From the NCBI GenBank assembly GCA_000151295.1, contig GG745333.1:1249910-1313909 (forward strand): DNA of 64,000 nucleotides. The letters run 5' to 3'. Origin of the DNA: Allomyces macrogynus ATCC 38327. Taxonomy: Eukaryota; Blastocladiomycota; Blastocladiomycetes; Blastocladiales; Blastocladiaceae. The translations under genes were made by a program, and so were the position numbers. Shown here in pieces: positions 33,159 through 42,402 of this stretch. How positions within the stretch are numbered: the first letter of the stretch is position 1; each line of letters starts with the position of its first letter. Under the pieces are notes generated by a model. The model did not search any database. It had not been told where the DNA came from and saw only the letters and a list, made by a program, of their open reading frames with translations.

Positions 33159-34267
33159 ATGCATCGCACCGTAAACCGCGTCTTCTCCACCCTTGATCGT
33201 TCCCCGCTCGCTCGCGCACCAGCACCAGCTGTACTGCGCACCGCACCAAGGCGAGCCGCGTCGGTCGCTGCTCTCGACGCACCCTTGCGCCCATTGCTCG
33301 CCTCGACAATCCCGACGCCGTCCTCCTCGTTTGCACCCGCATCCTCTCCACCCGCTACCCGATCGCCGGCATCAGCCGACGCGACACGCTTGACTGTTCT
33401 GGCACCGACCGCTTCGACAGTGTTCCCGCACCAGCACCAGCTGTTGCGCACGGCGATGCGCACCTACGTCTCTGCCGCCTTCGCCGCTGCGCGATCGCCC
33501 AACGTGTTTGACACGTACCGCATGGTCACGTTTCTTGAGCACCACGGGTTCACGTACGCGCAGGCCGTTTGCATCATGCGCGTCATGAACGCGATGCTTG
33601 CCGACACGATTGCGCAGGCGAACCGGGGTATGATTAGCAAGACCGACGCAGAGAATGTGCGTTAGCTTTGTTGTTTTGGCGCAGGATTGGCAATGTGACT
33701 ATAATGCTGACGCAGTGTAGGTTCGGTTTCGAACAGGAAATCTACCTGACCAAGGCCACGCTCAGCGAACTCGCAAATGAACTCAAGATGCTGCGGCAAA
33801 ACGACCACGCGACGCTCAAGTCGGAGATCGAGTCGATTGCGCGCGACTTAGATACGCTGAGCCAACGGTCGCGCGACGATATTTCGACCATCAAGTCGGA
33901 TATCACGATTGACTTGAATAACCGCAAGTCGGAAATTCGTGAAGAGGGCAAAGTGCGCAGCATGAAGATTCAGGAAGTCAACAACAAGCTCACGGTGCAG
34001 TGCTCGGATATGCGCACGGATATTGAAACGATGAAGTTTCAGTCGACCAAGGATGTGATCATTCGCATCTTTGTCGGCACGGCCATCTTGCTCGTGATCT
34101 TGAAGGGGTTGAACAGTACCAATGGTCACGGGGACGGCGGGAAGAACGGCAAGGACGCGGCAGGGAAGGACTTGAAGCGCGCTGGTAACGCGGGCAACAC
34201 CGGCGGTGGGGCCGAGACAGTGATCATTGTGGATGGCGGCAAGACGCAGAAATTCAATTTATTTTAG
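33159..34267 (+). CDS. CCDC90/MCUR1-family mitochondrial inner-membrane protein (DUF1640)
   Basis: Exons 33159-33656 and 33716-34267 (59-nt intron, GTGCGT donor, CGCAG acceptor) give 349 residues. The N-terminus MHRTVNRVFSTLDRSPLARA is a mitochondrial presequence followed by a Ser/Ala/Pro region. The family head NVFDTYRMVTFLEHHGFTYA, then ADTIAQANRGMISKTDAEN leads into a long coiled coil with the conserved pattern around KSDITIDLNNRKSEIREEGK (animal NKLDINLERSRV). One C-terminal membrane helix (IIRIFVGTAILLVILKG) and a Gly/Lys/Asn-rich tail of about 50 residues follow. Relatives are animal MCUR1/CCDC90B and yeast FMP32, linked to calcium uniporter assembly and respiratory-chain or proline metabolism; the exact role here is open. 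Confidence 0.88.
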
Positions 34268-34543
34268 AGCGTGCTCTTCGCGTGCTGTCGGTTTTGGACT
34301 GAGAAGGCGGCGAGCGGACCAAAGCTCGGCTGCTGTTTGGTTGCGTCGGGTTGAGTCGTGTTGGTCATCCACCTCAGAGGCACATGACGTTTCGACGGCG
34401 CCGTCAAAGTCGCGACTTGCTCGCGCCGACCAGCGAGCGTCATGGCGTTCACGCCAAAGTAGACCACGTCGGCGGGCGATTCCAACGCCGTCTCTTCGAT
34501 CCTCTCCCTCGCACTGCCTGCATTCTCGCCAGCACCCCTCGTC
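34268..34543. promoter_or_regulatory. spacer upstream of UBC13
   Basis: 276 bases between the CCDC90-type stop and the UBC13 ATG, same strand. It must hold the CCDC90 terminator and the UBC13 promoter; no motif is recognised. Confidence 0.35.
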
Positions 34544-35359
34544 ATGGCACTGTCCAAGCGTATCATCAAGGTCGGTTCACGCCCAACGGCTCAGCAGCGC
34601 GTCTTCGCCACCATGTCGGCACCATGGAAAGTCGCGATGGCGCACGCTCCTGCACTATGAACACGGTCCAGTCGCGTTTGATCGTGTCGGAGCCAAGGCG
34701 ACTTGCTCGACGTGCCTGCGACGCTGCTTGAGAAAATAATGGACGGACGCTGACGCCGTGCTCCCTGCGAACCGTATTTCACGCACCCCAGGAAACCGAG
34801 CGTTTGCTTGCCGACCCGGCTCCGGGCATTCAGGCCACGCCGCACGAGGACAACCTGCGTTACTTTGACGTGGTCATGTCCGGGCCCTCGCAGTCGCCAT
34901 TTGAAGGTGGTTATCGCCGTGTCGTCGCTTATGTTGATGGAGGATGGAGCGCTCATGCACGTCGCGGTCCTCGATGATTAGGCGGCTCGTTCAAGCTCGA
35001 GCTGTTTTTGCCCGACGACTACCCGATGACGGCCCCGAAAGTGCGCTTCTTGACCAAGATCTACCACCCGAACATTGACCGCCTTGGCCGCATCTGCCTC
35101 GACATTTTGAAGGGTGCGTTTTGGTCGCCATGATCCTGTTGGGGGTAGCTTTGGTTCTGACCCGCTTTTTCACGATGCAATAGACAAGTGGTCGCCGGCG
35201 CTGCAGATCCGCACGGTGCTGCTCTCGATCCAGGCGCTGCTGTCGGCGCCCAACCCGGACGACCCGCTGGCCAACGACGTTGCGCAGCACTGGAAGGACA
35301 ACGAAAAGGACGCCATCAACACGGCTAAGGAGTGGACGGCCAAGTACGCGCATGAGTAA
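34544..35359 (+). CDS. UBC13: ubiquitin-conjugating enzyme E2 UBC13/UBE2N
   Basis: With a Uev partner (Mms2) this E2 builds Lys63-linked ubiquitin chains, notably on PCNA in error-free postreplication repair. Exons 34544-34570 (27 nt, MALSKRIIK), 34792-34906, 34982-35113 and 35184-35359 give 149 residues, the family length. The first intron is unusually long for this locus (221 nt). Motifs seen are [38 protein letters not shown], then [20 protein letters not shown] containing the HPN triad and catalytic Cys (GRICLDIL), and [20 protein letters not shown]. The near-complete match to UBE2N, including the short first exon, makes the identity secure. Confidence 0.97.
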
Positions 35360-35882
35360 CGAGGAGAGGAGACGACGGTCGCGACGGGTTGCGGGGGAGG
35401 TGGTTTGTGACGTCTTGCGATTCGCAGGTGCCGGACAAGACAGCTCTTTATTCTTTGTTGTGTTTGCTCTGGCGGATTTTCTTTTTTTTTTTTACATTTT
35501 GGCTGGGTCGCACGTCGGTCGCACGCACCACAGCCAAGGCGCCAGCGCACACACGGCCGGCAAGCGCGAAGCAACGACGACAACGCACGCCAGCCGAACG
35601 CGTCTCCCACCGCTCCACCATGATCAACAAACACCAACTCATCCTGCCCCGCGTTCCCTTGCTGGTCGGCGCGCACGACCCGCAATTTGATCGACGCTCT
35701 GCTCTTTTCGCTTTCCGGCAGGTGGCATGGCCCACGCTGCGCGCGACGACGATACCCACCGCAATCCCGACTTTGCTCAAGCTCAACCACCAAGCAACCG
35801 ATTTCTCGACCCAAGCGCGCTTCGCCCCCAACTCCCCCTCGTTCCTCGCCAGCGACTTGGCCCTTTTCGCGTCGCACATGCC
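35360..35882. other. intergenic region upstream of the Axl2-like gene
   Basis: Contains the UBC13 3' flank with T-rich tracts near 35478-35500 and the probable promoter of the next gene. The downstream ORF stays open back to an ATG-equivalent at 35727, so a longer N-terminus cannot be excluded. Confidence 0.35.
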
Positions 35883-38800
35883 ATGGCGTCGCGCACGTCC
35901 CTGTCCCTGTCAAGCGTGGAAACGGCCAGGGGTCTGCAACCTTGGCGACGGCAGCAGTTGATCTCTTGGTGGACCTGCCGCACCGTCCTTGCGATTGCCT
36001 TTGCCCTGATCACGCTGCTCAACGGCGTTCTGGTCATCTACGCCAGACCTGCACCACAATCGGCAAGCCCCGCGTCTGTAACTGTCGCGATCCCGCTGCT
36101 CGACCAGCTGCCGCCGCCGCTGCGCGTGAGCCAGCCGTACTTTTTCCAGCTGCACCCGCAAACGTTCACGGCAACGTCCTCGTCGAGCCGAATTGCCGTT
36201 TCAACGGGCACGTTGCCGTCATGGCTCGTGTTCAACACCAGCTCCTGGCAACTCGTCGCCGCGTCGGTACCAAGCCTGGTCGGCGCATCAGCGATCGCCG
36301 TCGATTTCTACGCCACGACGTCGACAGCACGGCCAAGGACACCGACCGCGTCGCTCGTGATCCCGTACACGACGAATACCATTGCGCTCGCGAATCCCGT
36401 CATTTACCAGTGGTTCCGCGCGACCGATCTGCCGGCGGGCGCCCAGATCGTCCGCGCGGCGCTGAATAGCAGTACTACCACCAACGACGTGCTCCTTATG
36501 GCCGTCGACCCGCCCACCAATGCCCCGAACCGCGTATTTCGGCTCCCCGTACCCGACGCCCCATTCACGGCGACGACCGCATCCGGCTCCCTCGCCACGA
36601 TCGTGTCGTACCGCGTCCTCGACGTCGACCGCGGCCGTGCACCCGACTGGGCAACCTGGGACGACCAGGCGCGCTCCATCGTCCTGACAATCTCATCTGA
36701 CCCGGCGCTCGGCATTTTCCGCCTCGCACTGGTCCCGTCCGACTTGCCCAACTGGACCGGCGGCCCGCGCGACACGTTCCCGGTCAAGGTCGGTAACCGC
36801 GCGCCCGTGTGGACGGGCCCCGCATCCAACGCAACGGCGGCGCCTATGGTCATGAATGTGACCCGTGGCAATGCCGTGAACGTCAATGTCGCCGCGTGGG
36901 TGCAGGACCCAGACAAGGACGCGGTCGCGTTTACCGTGCGGCCCGCGACGGGTCAAGTCCCACCGTCCGATATGGTCGTGTCGAGCACGACCGTTGCGAT
37001 TCCCAACGTTACGCGCAGCGTGCACTTGACTGTGACGGCCGCGGATGTGGTGAATGCGACGACCCCGGCCCCGCTCGACTTGCTCGTGGCTGTCGACGGG
37101 ATCTTACCACTCGAAGTCGTCCCGCGGTGCGCGCGCGTGCCGCACGGCATGCCTTGCGTGAGACTCACGACGTCGCCGGGCGCCGCGTGGTCGTGGACCG
37201 TCCCGACGGGCCTGTTCGTGCCGGCTGCGGGCACGACAGTCGCCAACTTCACAGTCTACAGCACGCCGTCGTGCTCAAGTGGGACCCACGTCACGCACGC
37301 TTAACGGCACCGTCCCCAAGGACGACGGCGCGAGCTACGCGATCCAAGTTCAGGCGCAGGACTCGCGCGGCGGGATCGCCGTAGTCCCAATTCTCCTGTC
37401 CGCCAAATCCGACCCGCCCGCCGACACGTCCATGTTCGTCACGACCCTCGTGGCCCTGCTCACGCTCGGCGGCATGTTTGTGATCCTCGCGGCACTCGTC
37501 TACAAGAAACCGTGGAAGAAAATGACCAAGCTCGCACGGCGCGATACGCGCCGGCCGGATGCGGACGCGCGCAAGACGACCACGTCGACCGTCTCGGCTC
37601 GGCTCGAAGACTCGTTTATGGACGTGGCCGACGACGACTCAGGAGCGCCTCCGGTGCGTGCGGGCGGCGCCAGCGGTGCGCGAGACTCGGGGTCCATTCA
37701 TACGCTTCTCCCACCACGCATGGCCGCCGCCCTGATCCGGAACTCGTCGCCCGCGTCGGTCAATGCGTCACCACCGCACAAGCCAACCGTCACGTTCCAG
37801 CTCCCGGCGCCGTCGACTGGCGGTGGAGGGACGCAGGTCGTGGGTGCATGGCGCGCGGGGCCGCTCCTGGCAGTCCCGCAGGCCGCAGGGCTCGACCAGA
37901 GTTTCCGATCGCACCACGGGAGCGTCATGGAAATGAGCGCGACCATGACGTCGCTCGCGTCGAAGGCCGGCGGCACATCACCACCGCCGCACGACGCGTT
38001 GGCGCCACCGGCTGAGTCGTACTACCCGCCGGTAAGGCACTCGAGCGTGCGGCAAGGGCTGCCAGCGGATCGGCCGTGTCTTGCGCCGTTTGATTGGGAG
38101 GGCCGGCGCGCGTCGACGCTGATGCCGCCATACATTGCTGACCCGAGCTCTGACGAGTCTGGGTCGGCCACGAGCACTTCGAGGAGCTCAACGCCGACAA
38201 GTACCTCGGTCGATGGGATCGTCAAGATGCTCGAAAGTGGGTCGCACGAGACGGTGACCAAGTCCGAGGCCACGTCGGCGTCGACGTCGACATCCCCGGG
38301 AGGGTCCTCGTCGTCGGTGACAGAGTACGAAGAGTGCTCAAGCACCGCGTCCAAGAATTCCGCGTCAACGACCGAATCGACCGCGTCGCTGCCCTCGTCG
38401 GTGGCCACGCCCGTGCGGCTCTACGAGCGCGCTGCATACTGGGACGCGATGAGAGTCTCGTCCGGGTCTGGGTCCCAGCCGCCAACACCCGCATTACCTC
38501 ACGATCTGCAAATCAGCGTCCCGCCGTCCGTCCCCGCGATTCTCGTCACCCCGACCAGCACCACCAGCACCACCCTGGGCGGCTTGACGACCCGCCCCGG
38601 CCCATCACCGACCTCGGCGAAACCACCACCGACGCCCGTCTCCCCGATCCACAACCCCGTCGTCCGACGACTTGTCGCCTACCCGTCGATCCCGTTCCAA
38701 TACATTCTGACACTGCCCTCGGGCCTCGACCAGGAACACGTCTACACGGCCATTCACCCGCCGCCGTCCCGCCCGCCGAGTGATCTCGGGCCTCCGGGAC

Positions 38801-39138
38801 CCGTCATTCATTCGGCGCAGTCGCCGAGGCCAATCGCGCGGGATGTGGCGCGGATGACATACCCGCACCGGTTCTATGCGGCACCCGCGGCGGCGGCGCA
38901 CGGCGAGGATTCGGGGGTGCCGACACCCGTGAGCGCGCTCGGGCTGACGTTCAGCAACGCAACGCAGTTGCATTTGCCCGTGCCGTGGCTCGATATGGAC
39001 GTGGATGCCGGGCGGCGGTCGGGGGTCTTGCGTGGAACGCCGGGGGCTGCGGATGTGGGCGAGTGGCAGGTGGACGTGTTTGATCAGGTGCCGGACCGGC
39101 CCGTGTGGAAGGCGGTGATCACAGTCAAGTTGATGTGA
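35883..39138 (+). CDS. Axl2-like cadherin-fold type I membrane protein, frame-broken
   Basis: Start chosen at 35883 (MASRTSLSLSSVETARGLQP), followed by a strong hydrophobic segment TVLAIAFALITLLNGVLVIY, a signal anchor or signal peptide. The outside region (~430 residues) consists of dystroglycan-type cadherin-like (CADG) strands: LPSWLVFNTSSWQLVAASV, APDWATWDDQARSIVLTIS, NRAPVWTGPASNATAAP, and RTLNGTVPKDDGASYAIQVQ. The second membrane helix is LVALLTLGGMFVILAALVY, then a basic stop-transfer (KKPWKKMTKLARR) and a ~520-residue Ser/Thr/Pro-rich cytoplasmic tail. Family members such as yeast Axl2 mark bud sites. Between about 37255 and 37300 the frame breaks: YST, a KWDP-like piece and TSRTLNGTVP lie in different frames. 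Length is off by two missing bases. A sequence error is likeliest. Confidence 0.72.
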
Positions 39139-39473
39139 AGCGCGATGTGTGGCGCGACCGCGACCGCGGTCGGGACAAAGAGAGAGGAGACTGACTATGT
39201 CGGACGGGCGTGGGGACAACCGAGGATGAAGACTGTTGATTGCATCGGTGAGAGACTTGGTGCGCGCATTTCTTGCTTTTGATTCGTTTTCCTGGGCGTT
39301 GTTTGCTCATCCACACCTTTTCCTACCAACCACCCATGCATCTGCTGCGGCAACCGCTTTCTAATCCGTCATCATGAATAAACGAACATGCACACCGTTT
39401 TTTAACAATGAACATCCAAACAGGACTGATTGTCGCAAAAGAAAAACACGATAAAGCAGCAGCATCCGCCCGT
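39139..39473. other. convergent intergenic region
   Basis: The Axl2-like gene (plus) and the Tudor-like hypothetical (minus) end tail to tail. An A-rich patch with AATAAA-like sequence is visible near 39376-39380 and 39440-39460. No gene is seen. Confidence 0.4.
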
Positions 39474-41350
39474 CTACTTGCCGCGCGACGACCGATAGAG
39501 CTCGAGCAACCCAGCGACCCAATGCGCGTCCTTGAGCAGCATCTCGGCCTGCGGCAACACACTCACCTCGTCCTCTGCCAAGAGCGAGTACTCGAGCCAC
39601 GCATCGCTCGCACTCGCCGTCGCCGGATTGTTCCACTTCGCGGACCCGACATCCAGTTGGCACAAGTAGTGGCGCATGAACTGCGGCAGCGCGCCCACAC
39701 GCGCCGCGTCGTTGTCATTGTCACTCGACGCGTACCCGGATTTCACGGTGGAGAGCGACGATGTGTCGCTGTCGTGGCCGTCGGCGGCGTGGGTCGATGA
39801 TATGCGCGACGAGACGCCGTCGGTGCGGGCCGAGGTGGGCGTGAGCGGGTGTAGGTGTGTCAGGCACAGCAGCCGCAGCTTGCATTCGGGGACGAGGACG
39901 AGCTGGATGTAGGCCGACTCGGACGTGCGCACGTCGTCGGGGCCTGCGGCAAAGACGGTCGCGCGTGGTTGTAGCGGTATCGTCGGTGGTGCTGTTGGTG
40001 CGCGCGCGGGAGCGGCTTTACGCACCGACGACGACGACGGACCCGGCCTTGGCTGGACGAAATCCCCGTCGTCGTCCTCCTCCTCGTCGCTCAATTCGAC
40101 ATAGGATGCCTTGTTCTTTGCTGCCCGTGGGCTCGACACGACTGTGACCGGAACCTTGGCCGCGGGTACCGTCGGCTTCTTGGCCATGGCGGGCGTTGCT
40201 GTGGCCTTCGTCTTCTTCCTCTTGGACTTGAACTTGGACGCCGTCTCCACAGCTGCCAAATCTGCCATGACCACATCCCCCCTCGCCTCTTCCTCATCCA
40301 CATCAAACCCGTCCAAGTACCGTGCCTTGAGCATCCGCTCCACCAACGCCGCCTCGTCGGGCGAATACGGGTTCCCACCCGTCGCGCGCGCCAACTCGCG
40401 GTGCGCGACGCGCCCACCGCGGCACCACGTCGCGTGCCGCCACGACGCGCGCACCCCCTTGACAATCTCGTCCAATGCCGGGACCATGCTCAGCACGCGC
40501 CGCTCAAGCACCGGGTTCCGGTACGTGAAATCAATTCGTGGCGGGCCCATGGGCGCGAGCGGGACACGGCCGAAATCGCGGTCCCCGAAAACGCGAATTT
40601 GCGTGCGCGGTAAGCTGAGCTCCACGAGACCGCGGTACAGGTGCACGGTGAGTTCGGTCGCGGATTGCGTAATCACGCGCGCGGGGACGTAGGCGTTGAG
40701 GGTCGGGTCGAGCGCCAGGACCGAGTCGCCGGGACGTAAAGTGGGGTCAGCGGCGGTCGGACCGTGGTCGTCGTCGGACGACTCGCTCGAAGTGTCAAGC
40801 GTCGTCGGGCGGTCGAGAGTCGCGGGAGGACCGAGCGGGCCCATCAGACCGGTAGGTGCAGAGGACGACGGGTCGTGTCGCGCGCGTTTGGTGAACTTGA
40901 CGACTTTCGGGCTCGGCGACGTGGCGGCGGTCTTGGTGGTGGTGCGTTTGGACGGTGTCGTCTTTTTGGGCGTTTTCGATTTCGTCGTGGATTTTTTGCG
41001 CCGCGACTTGGCGGGGCCGTCTTCGACTAGAGCCGTGGGGGACCGTGTTACTGAACCTGCACAAGATGCAAGCGGTAGATCTTCAGGGCAGAAGCAGAAA
41101 AGCACGTACAGTCCGAGTCGTTGGCCGGATCCTCTTCCGACGACGACGACGACGACGACTCCGAGTCGCTCACGTCAATGATAGTTGGCGGCGCGACCTT
41201 GGCCTTCTTCCGCGCTGTCGCTCGCGTTAGCTGGCGGCCAGACGACATGATTGATGCGACCTGCGAGCTGTTGGGCTCGTCGGACTGTGATGCATCAAGC
41301 AACGACTCGGCCTTGCGTTTCTTGGCCGGTCTCGGCGTCGCGGGCACCAT
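39474..41350 (-). CDS. nuclear hypothetical protein with a Tudor-like segment, 2 exons
   Basis: Exons 41350-41110 and 41056-39474 (53-nt intron, GTACGT donor, GCAG acceptor) give 607 residues. The N-terminal ~180 residues are basic and acidic low-complexity with nuclear-import-like clusters (KSRRKKSTTKSKTPKK). Then TLRPGDSVLALDPTLNAYVP and ARVITQSATELTVHLYRGLV look like a small beta-barrel of the Tudor/PWWP kind. A helical region around RNPVLERRVLSMVPALDEIV follows. After another acidic linker the C-terminus has PQFMRHYLCQLDVGSAKWN and LLKDAHWVAGLLELYRSSRG. The upstream frame stays open and acidic back to about 41434 without an ATG, so an additional 5' exon is possible. Family not recognised. 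Confidence 0.55.
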
Positions 41351-41455
41351 CGTGGCGCTAAGACCGTCGTCGGAGTCGCTGAGGTCGGTCAGGTCCGACT
41401 CTGGAATGAGGACACGAGCGTCACGGGCCGAGGTGCGCAGTTAGTCTCCACGCGA

Positions 41456-42043
41456 TCACGCTGCGGGCCCTCTAATCATGTCAAGGACAGGGGACCAACG
41501 ATCCAGCAGCCTCATTTGCTCCAAACGCGCACCGTTGTTCTCCAACTCGTCTCGAAACTTGCGCAGCGCGCTCACCAACTTGGCATCGGTGCACGTCGCC
41601 AAAAACTGGTTGAGCGAGAGGTTCCTCGAGTTGTACTGGCTCGTGCCGGGCACCGCGGCAAACGGTTTCTTCTCGACCTCATTGAACTGGATCGTTTTGA
41701 GCTGGTCCGGCCCGTTCGCCGGCTCAACGTCGATACCCGAAGCGTCGGCCACGACGACGGTGCCGAGCAGCCAGGTCTTGAACGCAGGATCATGGTAAAA
41801 CACGGCTTGGCCAACTGCGAGCGTGCCAATGGCTGCGGTCGGCGCTAGTCCAACAGGAGCGGTGGGAAGGCTCGTCGGCGCTGCTGCTGATGTTGCTGCG
41901 GTCAGCGTGCCGGCCTTGGGGGTGGGCACCACGGAAATCAGACCGGCGTTCTTGCCGCCACGGGCTCGACTCGCAGCCATGGCCCGTTTCCAGTTGGAAT
42001 GTTTTGTGGTGGAGGCCAGCGTCGTGGCCGGTGGCGAGCTCAT
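41456..42043 (-). CDS. small hypothetical protein, single exon
   Basis: ATG at 42043 (MSSPPATTLASTTKHSNWKR) gives 195 residues. After an Ala/Thr-rich head the chain has AVGQAVFYHDPAFKTWLLGT, VVVADASGIDVEPANGPDQ and LKTIQFNEVEKKPFAAVPG, a run of predicted strands compatible with a small barrel. A helical C-terminus follows: LSLNQFLATCTDAKLVSALR then ENNGARLEQMRLLDRWSPVL. It lies only about 105 bases upstream of the next minus-strand ATG and a spliced connection between the two could not be excluded, although no donor with the right phase and strength was found. No family is recognised. Confidence 0.5.
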   Translation of the reverse strand: MSSPPATTLASTTKHSNWKRAMAASRARGGKNAGLISVVPTPKAGTLTAATSAAAPTSLPTAPVGLAPTAAIGTLAVGQAVFYHDPAFKTWLLGTVVVADASGIDVEPANGPDQLKTIQFNEVEKKPFAAVPGTSQYNSRNLSLNQFLATCTDAKLVSALRKFRDELENNGARLEQMRLLDRWSPVLDMIRGPAA

Positions 42044-42402
42044 GATGGCAGTCTGGCCGCCCAAGCCGCGAGCAGGTTCAAATTTGGGCTGGACCAGTTG
42101 GCGGCAGCCGCAGCCGAACTCGTTTGTCGGTTCTTGCTGCTCTGATCGGATGCGTGCAGTTGCTGGTCGGTGCGAGCTCGTGCGCGGCAGGGACTGAACG
42201 GACGTCGACCCGGCTGGGATTCGGTCGTGCCAGGTTGGTTTGATTGGCTGATGCTCTCTGATGCTGTCGATTCTTCGCTTGCCCGACCCAGCTGCGGATC
42301 GCCATGTCAAGGTCGTCGTGCCCGCTCCGGAGCAAAGAAGCGTCAAATTTACATGCATGTCAAGCAACAGCGCAAGACGCGCGACCCAGGACACGATCCT
42401 GT
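42044..42402. other. intergenic region
   Basis: Between the small hypothetical start and the GCNA stop, both minus strand. No gene-like frame. It should contain the GCNA terminator and the hypothetical's promoter. Confidence 0.35.
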
